NCBI GenBank assembly: GCA_023386885.1 | Contig: JAEWIX010000044.1 | Span: 1-22,860 of the forward strand | Length of the DNA stretch: 22,860 bases | Source of the DNA: Pseudomonadota bacterium | GTDB taxonomy: Bacteria > Pseudomonadota > Alphaproteobacteria > Rhizobiales > Xanthobacteraceae | Reading direction: 5' to 3' | Part shown: piece by piece, positions 7,748 through 14,603 of the stretch | How positions within the stretch are numbered: the first letter of the stretch is position 1 | Layout of the letters: each line of letters opens with the position of its first letter | Position numbers and translations under genes: made by a program | Notes under the pieces: generated by a model | What the model saw: the letters and a program-made list of their open reading frames with translations, nothing else | Told to the model about the DNA's origin: nothing | Database searches by the model: none

Positions 7748-8227
7748 TCAATTTCGCTTGATCGCAGCGCCGAGCCGCGCCAGCGCCGCGCGCAGATCGT
7801 CGTCCTCGATCGGGCCAAGCGTTTCTGCGACCCGCGCCACGACGGTGGCGTCCGGCGCTTTCGGAGGTTTGCGCGCCGGTGGCTGCGACAGCGGTGCCTG
7901 TCGTAACGCCAGCTTGCCGACCGCGTTCCAGCCGAGGAAGCGATTGACCCGTTGCAGGATGACGTCGGACATATGCTGGATTTCCAGCGCCATCGGCCCC
8001 TCGACCCTGAGCACCAGTGTCGCGGGCTCCTGCGGCTGGCCCTCCACCGGGCGCGGCCATTGCATCTTCAGCGGCTCGGAATGGCGCGCAATCTCGGGCC
8101 CCGCGATTTCAGCCCAGCGCGTGACCAATTCGCGCGAGGCGAAACCTTGCTTGGCGAACACGTCGGAAAATACCCCACCCAGCAGCGTGGAGAGTGGTTT
8201 CGCGGTGATCGGGCCGGGCTTGGACAT
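7748..8227 (-). CDS. DUF721 protein, DciA-like replicative-helicase loader candidate
   Basis: A 159-aa protein with the DUF721 core at about residues 8-110: PLSTLLGGVFSDVFAKQGFASRELVTRWAEIAGPEIARHSEPL, then LVLRVEGPMALEIQHMSDVILQRVNRFLGWNAVGKLALRQ. The tail is Pro/Ala-rich. DciA proteins of this family load the DnaB helicase in bacteria that lack DnaC/DnaI loaders, which includes alphaproteobacteria, so a replication-initiation role is likely but inferred. The start at 8225-8227 has no visible Shine-Dalgarno. It is divergent from mutY by only 27 bp and is followed on the same strand by dsbA after 123 bp. Confidence 0.85.
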   Translation of the reverse strand: MSKPGPITAKPLSTLLGGVFSDVFAKQGFASRELVTRWAEIAGPEIARHSEPLKMQWPRPVEGQPQEPATLVLRVEGPMALEIQHMSDVILQRVNRFLGWNAVGKLALRQAPLSQPPARKPPKAPDATVVARVAETLGPIEDDDLRAALARLGAAIKRN

Positions 8228-8254
8228 GGGGATGCGCTTTGCGTAGATACGCCA

Positions 8255-9343
8255 ATGACTCTAGCAGGCTTGGCAACACGGCGGAAGAAAGCTGACGCGT
8301 CGGATCGTCCCGCGCGGCTGCTCGCGTGGTACGATCGTCACCGGCGCCGCCTGCCGTGGCGGGCGCTGCCGGGCGAAGCCGCCGATCCCTATCGCGTGTG
8401 GCTGTCGGAAATCATGTTGCAGCAGACCACCGTAAAAGCGGTGGGGCCGTATTTCGAGAAGTTCATCGCGCGCTGGCCGGACGTGGCCGCGATGGCGCGT
8501 GCATCGCTGGACGATGTTCTGCGCATGTGGGCCGGGCTCGGCTATTACTCGCGGGCGCGCAATCTCTATGCCTGCGCGGTGGCGGTGGCGCGCGATCACG
8601 GCGGCAGCTTTCCCGATATCGAGACGGAGCTGCGCTCGCTGCCCGGTATCGGACCCTATACGGCGGCGGCGATTGCGGCGATTGCGTTCGACCGCCGCTC
8701 GATGCCGGTGGACGGCAACATCGAGCGGGTGGTGTCGCGTCTTTATGCAGTGGAAGAGACGCTGCCGAAGGCCAAGCCGCGCATTCAGGAATTGGCCGCG
8801 ACTTTGCTCGGGCCGTCACGCGCCGGCGACAGCGCGCAGGCGCTGATGGACTTGGGCGCGACCATCTGCACGCCGAAGAAGCCGGCCTGTTCGCTATGTC
8901 CGCTCGATGACGGCTGCATGGCGCGGGCGCGCGGCGATCAGGAGACGTTTCCGCGCAAGGCACCGAAGAAAACCGGTGCGTTGCGGCGCGGCGCGGCATT
9001 CGTCGTGACACGCGGCGATGCGTTGCTGGTGCGGACCCGCGCGGCGAAAGGCCTGCTCGGCGGCATGACCGAAGTGCCGAATTCGCAATGGCTGGCTGAG
9101 CAGGAGGATAAGGCTGCGCTGGTGCAAGCGCCCATCGTCAAAGGCGTGAGCCGATGGCATCGCAAGGTCGGCGTCGTTACCCACGTCTTCACGCATTTCC
9201 CGCTGGAGCTTGTGGTTTATACGGCGAAGGTGCCAGCGCGCACCCGCGCGCCGGACGGGATGCGATGGGTGCCGCTGGCGACGCTACAGGGCGAAGCGTT
9301 GCCCAATGTCATGCGCAAGGTGATCGCGCACGGGTTGGATTGA
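8255..9343 (+). CDS. mutY: A/G-specific adenine glycosylase MutY
   Basis: A 362-aa base-excision repair enzyme that removes adenine mispaired with 8-oxoguanine. The N-terminal domain has LSEIMLQQTTV with catalytic Glu52. The helix-hairpin-helix LPGIGPYTAAAI (about 129-140) is followed by VDGN with catalytic Asp153. The Fe-S loop cysteines at 205, 212, 215 and 221 fit C-x6-C-x2-C-x5-C. The C-terminal part (from about 245) is the NUDIX-like lesion-recognition domain. Length is normal. ATG 8255 is the only sensible start, although the frame stays open upstream through dciA, and there is no Shine-Dalgarno. The gene is divergent from dciA with overlapping promoter space. All residues needed for activity are present. 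Confidence 0.96.
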   Translation: MTLAGLATRRKKADASDRPARLLAWYDRHRRRLPWRALPGEAADPYRVWLSEIMLQQTTVKAVGPYFEKFIARWPDVAAMARASLDDVLRMWAGLGYYSRARNLYACAVAVARDHGGSFPDIETELRSLPGIGPYTAAAIAAIAFDRRSMPVDGNIERVVSRLYAVEETLPKAKPRIQELAATLLGPSRAGDSAQALMDLGATICTPKKPACSLCPLDDGCMARARGDQETFPRKAPKKTGALRRGAAFVVTRGDALLVRTRAAKGLLGGMTEVPNSQWLAEQEDKAALVQAPIVKGVSRWHRKVGVVTHVFTHFPLELVVYTAKVPARTRAPDGMRWVPLATLQGEALPNVMRKVIAHGLD

Positions 9344-9372
9344 TAACGGCGGACGATGAAAGGGAGCATGAC

Positions 9373-9758
9373 ATGCAACACGACGCGGCCAGCGTTCTGA
9401 CGACATGGGTGAATGAATTCAATGCGGGTAATGTCGACGCCATCGCCAGCCTGTACTCACCGGACGCCACGCTGTTCGGAACGATCAGTCCAGCTCTCAC
9501 CAAGCGTCCCGAGGATGTGAGAGCCTATTTCGCGGCTGTCGCGAAAAGCCGGATGCAGGTGAAATTGGTGGACGCGCCAACCGTCACAAGCATCGTCGAT
9601 GCAGCCGTGGTTCTGTCCGGACTCTACGAGTTTCCGGCCCGCGGCCGGATGGCCAGAGCTTCGCGATGCCCGCTCGCTACAGTTTCGTTGTCGCGAACAT
9701 CAACGACCAGTGGCGGATCGTGCATCAGCATTCTTCACCACGGCCAACGTCAAAGTGA
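9373..9758 (+). pseudogene. SnoaL/SgcJ-like (DUF4440-type) gene, apparently frameshifted
   Basis: Starting at ATG 9373, after AGGGAG, the frame encodes an NTF2-fold protein: MQHDAASVLTTWVNEFNAGN, DAIASLYSPDATLFGTISP, RPEDVRAYFAAVAKS, then VVLSGLYEFPA. This resembles the SgcJ/EcaC and DUF4440 families of small dimeric proteins. Past about 9640 the frame becomes Arg/Ser/Thr-rich and non-family. The frame starting one base earlier (codons from 9645) reads RPDGQSFAMPARYSFVVANI and NDQWRIVHQHSS, the expected family C-terminus, and stops at 9756-9758. One base appears to be missing (or two gained) between about 9634 and 9650. If repaired, the product is about 128 aa. The cause is either a real inactivating mutation or a sequencing error in the CGG/CCG run. 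As written, the first frame would stop at 9768 with a scrambled tail. Confidence 0.78.
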
Positions 9759-9789
9759 AGTTACGTGACGCCTCTTCGCTTCGGAAGAC

Positions 9790-11058
9790 TCAAGCGGCCG
9801 AACACGGCACGATCGGCGGCTTGGCGTTGAGCGCCTCGACCTGGAAGCCGGCAACGCGTTTGTAGTTCGCGGCGATGTCTTCCAGTTCCTGCTGCGACAG
9901 CACGTCGGTGACGACATTGAAACCGTTCGGCGCGCGTTCCTCGACCAGTTGCATCACCTGCTCGGGGCCATTGCGCCGGTTGAGCTTGACCAGTTCGGTC
10001 GTCGCCGGACGCCGCTCGGCCTCATAGGCTTGAAGCGCCGCCGGGACTTCGCCTTGCGCCAGAATTTCGCGCGTCAGCACCCGCGCGTCGAGGATCGCCT
10101 GCGACGCGCCGTTGGAGCCGATCGGGTACATCGGATGCGCGGCGTCGCCGAGCAGCGTGACGCGGCCGAAGGTCCAGCGGTCCAGCGGGTCGCGGTCCAC
10201 CAGCGGGTATTCGTAGGCGTGCGGACAGTTGCGGATTAGCCCCGGCACGTCGAGCCAGTCGAAATTCCAGGTCTCGAACCACGGCAGGAATTCGTCGAGC
10301 CTCGCGGTGCGGTTATAGTCCTCGCGCCGCCACTGATAGGTCGGCGGCATGTGACGCTCGGCGACCCAGTTGATCCGGTGCTTGCCGCGCGCATCCGGCT
10401 CGCGCGAGATCGGATAGCAGACGAATTTCAGGATTTCATGCCCGGCCATGATCATGGTGCGGCCGGAGAGGAACGCATCCGCCTCGGTGATGCCGCGCCA
10501 CAGGATGCGGCCGTTCCACAGCGGTGGGCCTTCGTCGGGATAGAGCTTTTCGCGGATCGCTGAGTGAATGCCGTCGGCGGCGATCAGCAGCGTGCCGTCA
10601 TGGCTGCCCGCGCTTTGACCGGTCGCCCTGTCGATGAAATTCGCGCGCACGCCGTCCGGCGTTTCGCTCCAGTCGGTGAGATGATGGCTGGTGCGGACAT
10701 TGTCGGCGCCAAGGCGTTCGACGGCGGTGTCGAGCAGGATCTGCTGCAACTGGCCGCGATGCACCGAGAACTGCGGCCACTTGTAGCCGGCCTCCAGCCC
10801 GCGCGGCTCGCTCCAGATCGGCTTGCCGAATTTGGAGAAGAAGGCGAGTTCTTTGGTCCGGACGCCGATGCCGTCGAGCTTGTCAAGCAGGCCGAGTTCG
10901 ATCAGTTCGCGGACCGCGTGCGGCAAGACGTTGATGCCGACGCCGAGCGGCTTCAACTCGCTGACGCTTTCGAACACGCGGCACGGCACGCCGATCTGAT
11001 GCAGGCTGAGCGCCAGTGTCAGCCCGCCGATGCCGCCGCCCGCGATGAGAACCGTCAT
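9790..11058 (-). CDS. FAD-dependent monooxygenase, PhzS-like
   Basis: A 422-aa class A flavoprotein hydroxylase. The FAD dinucleotide motif GGGIGG lies at residues 7-12, followed by a DG motif (LLIAADGIHSAIREKL) and the ribityl-binding GD motif (VTLLGDAAHPMYPIGSNGASQAILD). The intermediate motifs PLGVGINVLPHAVRELIELGLL, YKWPQFSVHRGQLQQILL and WRGITEADAFLSGRTMIM closely follow PhzS of phenazine biosynthesis, as I recall that sequence. The likely reaction is NAD(P)H-dependent hydroxylation of an aromatic acid; the substrate is not deducible. ATG 11058 has GGGAGG 5 nt upstream and begins MTVLIAGGG, as expected. It is divergent from a glutathione S-transferase gene, so the pair could serve aromatic breakdown. 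No phenazine genes are in view. Confidence 0.88.
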   Translation of the reverse strand: MTVLIAGGGIGGLTLALSLHQIGVPCRVFESVSELKPLGVGINVLPHAVRELIELGLLDKLDGIGVRTKELAFFSKFGKPIWSEPRGLEAGYKWPQFSVHRGQLQQILLDTAVERLGADNVRTSHHLTDWSETPDGVRANFIDRATGQSAGSHDGTLLIAADGIHSAIREKLYPDEGPPLWNGRILWRGITEADAFLSGRTMIMAGHEILKFVCYPISREPDARGKHRINWVAERHMPPTYQWRREDYNRTARLDEFLPWFETWNFDWLDVPGLIRNCPHAYEYPLVDRDPLDRWTFGRVTLLGDAAHPMYPIGSNGASQAILDARVLTREILAQGEVPAALQAYEAERRPATTELVKLNRRNGPEQVMQLVEERAPNGFNVVTDVLSQQELEDIAANYKRVAGFQVEALNAKPPIVPCSAA

Positions 11059-11152
11059 TCTTGCCTCCCGGATTACAATCGCGTCATCGCATGAAGACGC
11101 AGGCTCGGGCAACCGGAAAGGCTTGTCGCGCAAAGGGAGGCGGCGTACCAAA

Positions 11153-11175
11153 GAGGTCGAGACACGTCTCTCCTC
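11153..11175. promoter_or_regulatory. Palindrome in the monooxygenase / GST divergent region
   Basis: GAGG-tc-GAGAC-AC-GTCTC-t-CCTC is an almost symmetric 23-bp element centred at 11164-11165, ending 20 bp before the GST start. It could be a repressor operator serving the divergent promoters or a hairpin in the GST leader. No regulator gene is adjacent. Confidence 0.4.
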
Positions 11176-11195
11176 GGTCAATCCCGGAAACCGCC

Positions 11196-11819
11196 ATGTT
11201 CAAACTCTACTATACGCCCGGCACCTGTGCGCTTGCCTCGCATATCGCGCTGGAGGATGCCGGGGCGCCCTATGAAGCGGTGCGCATCAGCTTCAAGACC
11301 AACCAGCAGAACAGCCCGGAATATCTGGCGATCAATCCGAAGGGTCGTGTGCCGTCGCTCGTCACCGATCGCGGCATCCTGACCGAGACGCCGGCGATGC
11401 TGGCCTTCATCGCGCAGAGCTTTCCTGCCGCGAAACTCGCGCCGCTCGACGATCCGTTCGCGTTCGCCGAGGTGCAGGCCTTCACCAGCTATCTTTGCTC
11501 GACGGTGCATATCGCCCACGCGCACCGCATGCGCGGCTATCGCTGGGCGACCGAGGACTCCTCGTTTGCCGACATGCAGCGCATGGTGCCGAAATCCATG
11601 AGCGCCTGCTATGCGATGATCGAAAACAACATGCTGCGCGGCCCGTGGGTGATGGGCGAGCAGTATACGATCTGCGACCCTTATCTGTTCACGTTGGTGC
11701 AATGGATGGAAGGCGACAGCGTCAATCGTGGCGACTTCCCGCGGATCGGAGATCACTACGCACGAATGGCGGAGCGCGATAGCGTCCGCGCGGCGCTTGC
11801 GATCGAAACCCGCGTGTAG
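11196..11819 (+). CDS. Glutathione S-transferase family protein
   Basis: A 207-aa cytosolic GST. The N-terminal thioredoxin domain begins MFKLYYTPGTCALASHIALEDAG, with Cys11 where beta-class bacterial GSTs have their cysteine. It contains INPKGRVPSLV (cis-proline region) and LTETPAMLAFIAQSFP, the glutathione-binding TE motif. The C-terminal half is all-helical and ends near residue 205, containing MLRGPWVMGEQYTICDPYLFTLVQW, the conserved GST 'DxxLF' helix. ATG 11196 begins at the family's usual first strand. The GGAAA just upstream is a weak ribosome site. The gene is divergent from a FAD monooxygenase, which hints at a role in processing an aromatic intermediate, but substrate and reaction are unknown. 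Confidence 0.92.
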   Translation: MFKLYYTPGTCALASHIALEDAGAPYEAVRISFKTNQQNSPEYLAINPKGRVPSLVTDRGILTETPAMLAFIAQSFPAAKLAPLDDPFAFAEVQAFTSYLCSTVHIAHAHRMRGYRWATEDSSFADMQRMVPKSMSACYAMIENNMLRGPWVMGEQYTICDPYLFTLVQWMEGDSVNRGDFPRIGDHYARMAERDSVRAALAIETRV

Positions 11820-11917
11820 CGGGGCAGGCTCGCGCGATGGTGACTGCGGGGAACGGAACTATTCGCCGTCATCCGCGTTTCGGCTGCATATAGTCCGAAT
11901 CCGACAGGAGGCAATTC

Positions 11918-12100
11918 ATGCAGGCGACGGAGGTTCATGACTACGCGCGCAAACTTTTGGCGCAACGCGGCGCCAGCGCGATCGCGGAAGCTGCGCAGAA
12001 GGCAGCCAGTCTCGAGGAAGAAGGCAACGCCAAGGACGCTGCGGACTGGCGCCGCATTGTCGACGCCATGAAGCAGATGCGGGGACCGCACCAGAGCTAG
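11918..12100 (+). CDS. Small conserved-looking protein, function unknown
   Basis: A 60-aa ORF with a strong ribosome site: AGGAGG 6 nt before ATG 11918. The product is soluble, helical and charged (HDYARKLLAQRGASAIAEAA, then QKAASLEEEGNAKDAADWRR), with no signal peptide, membrane segment or cysteines. The RGASAIAEAAQKA..LEEEGNAKDAADWRRI pattern is one I recall from short hypothetical proteins in Bradyrhizobium genomes, but I cannot name a domain. It is 98 bp downstream of the GST gene on the same strand and convergent with ccrM. The ribosome site and typical composition make it likely a real gene. Confidence 0.7.
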   Translation: MQATEVHDYARKLLAQRGASAIAEAAQKAASLEEEGNAKDAADWRRIVDAMKQMRGPHQS

Positions 12101-12141
12101 GACATATCTGGATTTGTCGCAGCGATGACGACGCGGGCAGA

Positions 12142-13299
12142 TCAGCCGACCGCCGCCATGTCGCGGCGGATTTTCGCCCGTAGTTCGTCGATCAGCTTGA
12201 GGCCCTTCTTGGTTTCGACATGCCAATAGGTCCAGCCGTTGCAGGCGCCGGAGCCCTGCGCCACCGCGCCCATGCGGTGGATCGAGCCGACCTTGTCGCC
12301 AAGCATGATGGCGCCGTCGGCGCGCACCAGCGCGTTGTGCTTTTTCTTGGCGTCGAACAGCGTTGCACCGGGCATGATCATGCCGCGCTCGATCAATTCG
12401 GAAAACGGCACACGCGGCGCTTCGCGCGCGGTGACGAACGGGGCGAGCGTCGCGCCCGGCAGCGGCAGGATCGAGGCGATGCGCGCTTCGGCGGCTGCCG
12501 CATAAGTCTTGTCACGCTCGAAGCCGATGTAACGGCGGCCGAGGCGCTTGGCGACGGCGCCGGTGGTGCCGGTGCCGTTGAACGGATCGACGATCAGATC
12601 GCCGGGGCGCGACGACGACAGCAGCACACGGGCCAGCAGACCCTCCGGCTTCTGGGTCGGATGAACCTTCTTGCCGTCCGCGCCCTTCAGGCGTTCTTCG
12701 CCGGTGCACAGCGGAATCAGCCAGTCCGAGCGCGCCTGCACATCCTCATTGGCGGCCTTCAGGGCTTCATAGTTGAAGGTGTAGCCCTTGGCGTTCTCGT
12801 CGCGCGCGGCCCAGATCATGGTTTCGTGCGCATTGGTGAAGCGGCGGCCACGGAAATTCGGCATCGGATTGGTCTTGCGCCAGACGATGTCGTTGAGAAC
12901 CCAGAAGCCGAGGTCCTGCATGATCGCGCCGACGCGGAAGATGTTGTGATAGGAGCCGATCACCCACAGCGTCGCCGACGGTTTCATGATACGGCGGCAG
13001 GCCAACAGCCAGGCGCGCGTGAAATCGTCGTACGCGGCGAAGGACGAAAACTTGTCCCAGTCGTTGTTGACGGCATCGACATGGGATTCGTCGGGGCGCT
13101 TGAGGTCGCCCTTGAGCTGCAGGTTATAGGGCGGATCGGCGAACACCAGATCCACCGAACCGGCGGGCAGCTTCGACATTTCGGCGACGCAATCGCCGAC
13201 GATAACCTGGGTACTCGGGATCGAAATCTCGGTACGCGGCACAGACTCGAATTTGGTGCGGGGCGCCCTTGCAGACGCCCCCCGACGCGACACAACCAT
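12142..13299 (-). CDS. ccrM: Cell-cycle DNA adenine methyltransferase CcrM (GANTC)
   Basis: A 385-aa beta-class N6-adenine methyltransferase that methylates the A in GANTC and, in alphaproteobacteria, restores full methylation before division. Catalytic motif IV DPPY is at residues 55-58 (VFADPPYNLQLKGDLKRPD) and SAM motif I DPFNGTGTTG from 238; IV before I defines the beta class. Other family stretches are WVIGSYHNIFRVG, NPMPNFRGRRFTNAHETMIWAA and KVHPTQKPEGLL. The C-terminal domain, from about residue 290 and ending ACNGWTYWH.. near the end, is the CcrM-specific RAMA-type DNA-binding domain. The N-terminus is some 25 residues longer than Caulobacter CcrM, as in Bradyrhizobium homologues. 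No restriction partner is adjacent, as expected for an orphan methylase. No Shine-Dalgarno is visible; GAGTC abuts the ATG. Confidence 0.96.
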   Translation of the reverse strand: MVVSRRGASARAPRTKFESVPRTEISIPSTQVIVGDCVAEMSKLPAGSVDLVFADPPYNLQLKGDLKRPDESHVDAVNNDWDKFSSFAAYDDFTRAWLLACRRIMKPSATLWVIGSYHNIFRVGAIMQDLGFWVLNDIVWRKTNPMPNFRGRRFTNAHETMIWAARDENAKGYTFNYEALKAANEDVQARSDWLIPLCTGEERLKGADGKKVHPTQKPEGLLARVLLSSSRPGDLIVDPFNGTGTTGAVAKRLGRRYIGFERDKTYAAAAEARIASILPLPGATLAPFVTAREAPRVPFSELIERGMIMPGATLFDAKKKHNALVRADGAIMLGDKVGSIHRMGAVAQGSGACNGWTYWHVETKKGLKLIDELRAKIRRDMAAVG

Positions 13300-13318
13300 G
13301 ACTCAATGACTCTGACTC
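13300..13318 (-). promoter_or_regulatory. Three GANTC methylation sites directly before the ccrM start codon
   Basis: Reading toward ccrM, GAGTC occurs at 13318-13314, 13312-13308 and 13304-13300, the last touching the ATG. All three match the CcrM target GANTC. In Caulobacter, GANTC sites in the ccrM leader are linked to feedback on ccrM expression, so methylation-dependent autoregulation is the natural inference here. Confidence 0.7.
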
Positions 13319-13379
13319 AGGCGACGCTGTCGGCGACGCGGGACTAAACAACCGACTGGCGCTACACTGACTTGGCAAA

Positions 13380-13395
13380 GTAAAAATCGGCTTAA
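13380..13395 (-). promoter_or_regulatory. CtrA-like binding box upstream of ccrM
   Basis: On the minus strand the sequence is TTAA-N7-TTTAC, one base from the CtrA consensus TTAA-N7-TTAAC. It lies about 80-96 bp upstream of the ccrM start. CtrA drives ccrM late in the cell cycle in Caulobacter; control here is inferred from that. Confidence 0.5.
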
Positions 13396-13518
13396 TTGGA
13401 AAAGGCTTCAGACTAGGCAATAATTGCCGGGCGCGTTATTGATTGGCGGCTGGAAGATTTTAGATTTCTGCGGCGTTGAGTGATGGCCGATGCCATCCGA
13501 ACTGTGAGGACATGCACC

Positions 13519-14454
13519 ATGCGCTACGATGACTTCCGCCGCAGCGATAACATCGATGATCGCCGTGACGATGGCGGCTTCGGCGGCGGGGGAGGCGGTG
13601 GCTTTGGCCTGCCGATGGGGCGCGGAGGTCTTGGTATCGGCACCGTCATCGTGCTCGGTCTGCTCGGCTACGCCTTCGGAATCGATCCGCGCATCCTGAT
13701 CGGCGGCGCGGAAATTCTCACCGGCGGACAGCAGGCGCCGAGCTATCAGACCGACCGCCGCTCCGGCCCCGCCAAGACCGGTGCACCGAGCGATGAGATG
13801 GGCAGCATGATCGCCGGCGTGCTCGGCGAGATCGATGACCGCTGGGATGAAATCTTCAAGGCTGGCGGCCAGACCTACAAGGGGCCGCGCATCGTGCTGT
13901 TCAAGAACGCCACCAACGGCGGTCGCTGCGGCATGGCGCAATCGGCGATGGGGCCGTTCTATTGCCCGCCCGATCAGCAGATATTTCTCGATACCGCGTT
14001 CTTCCGTCAGGTGGAGACGCGCTTCCGCGGTTGTTCGGGCAACGCCTGCAAATTCACCGCCGCCTATATCATCGCGCATGAAGCAGGGCATCACATCCAG
14101 AATCTGCTCGGCATTCTGCCGCGCGTGACGCGCTTGCAGCAGCAGGCCGGCAGCAAAGCGGAAGCCAACGCACTACAGGTGAAGGTCGAGTTGCAGGCGG
14201 ATTGCTTGTCGGGTGTCTGGGTCAATCGCGAGGAAAAGAAGCGGCCCGGATTCCTTGAGGCCGGCGATATCGATGCGGCGCTGCAGACGGCGTCGGCAAT
14301 CGGTGACGATACCTTGCAGCGGCAGGCCACTGGTCGCGTGGTGCCGGATTCGTTCACGCACGGCTCGGCGGCGCAACGCAAACGCTGGTTCATGATCGGC
14401 TATCAGCAGGGGACCGTGCAGGCTTGCAATACGTTCGCGACGAATAATTTGTGA
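13519..14454 (+). CDS. YpfJ-type neutral zinc metallopeptidase
   Basis: A 311-aa single-pass membrane protein of the Zn_peptidase (DUF2342-like/YpfJ) group. The N-terminus MRYDDFRRSDNIDDRR matches the family's usual start, followed by a glycine run (about 20-28) and one hydrophobic segment GIGTVIVLGLLGYAFGIDP (38-56). The peptidase domain has GPRIVLFKNATNGGRCGMAQSAMGPFYCPPDQQIFLD and the zinc motif HEAGH at 187-191, then VELQADCLSGVW (third-ligand region) and the tail SFTHGSAAQRKRWFMIGYQQG. ATG 13519 is chosen over an upstream in-frame codon because GAGGA lies about 9 nt before it. It is divergent from ccrM. The active site faces the periplasm if topology is N-in. The substrate is unknown. 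Confidence 0.93.
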   Translation: MRYDDFRRSDNIDDRRDDGGFGGGGGGGFGLPMGRGGLGIGTVIVLGLLGYAFGIDPRILIGGAEILTGGQQAPSYQTDRRSGPAKTGAPSDEMGSMIAGVLGEIDDRWDEIFKAGGQTYKGPRIVLFKNATNGGRCGMAQSAMGPFYCPPDQQIFLDTAFFRQVETRFRGCSGNACKFTAAYIIAHEAGHHIQNLLGILPRVTRLQQQAGSKAEANALQVKVELQADCLSGVWVNREEKKRPGFLEAGDIDAALQTASAIGDDTLQRQATGRVVPDSFTHGSAAQRKRWFMIGYQQGTVQACNTFATNNL

Positions 14455-14462
14455 CGTCGAGG

Positions 14463-14590
14463 TGCGTGCCCCGGACGCGATGCAATACGAAGTATTGCTT
14501 CGCAGAACCGGGGTCATCACGACGGCATCCGCAATGGTCCCGGCTCCGCGGAGCAGTGTGAAGAGCGCTTCATCGCGTCCGGGATACGAG
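14463..14590. repeat. Palindromic intergenic repeat between the YpfJ-type gene and moaB
   Basis: Outer arms CCCGGACGCGATG (14470-14482) and CATCGCGTCCGGG (14571-14583) pair perfectly over 13 bp. Inside are GCAATAC-GAA-GTATTGC (14482-14498) and the palindrome CTCCGCGGAG near 14544-14553. The whole fits a cloverleaf-like foldback of about 125 bp. The motifs resemble a 'GTGCCCCGGACGCG...CGTCCGGGACACGAG' dispersed repeat that I recall from Bradyrhizobium. It ends about 13 bp before the moaB start, so it lies in that gene's leader. Confidence 0.65.
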
Positions 14591-14603
14591 GAATGAACTC
14601 GAC

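Noticed and set aside
12142..13299. Restriction-modification system based on the methyltransferase
   Set aside because: No endonuclease gene is adjacent, and the protein matches the orphan cell-cycle methylase CcrM, including its C-terminal domain.
12220..13347. A plus-strand open frame opposite ccrM
   Set aside because: Wholly antisense to a confident methyltransferase and without a ribosome site or motif.
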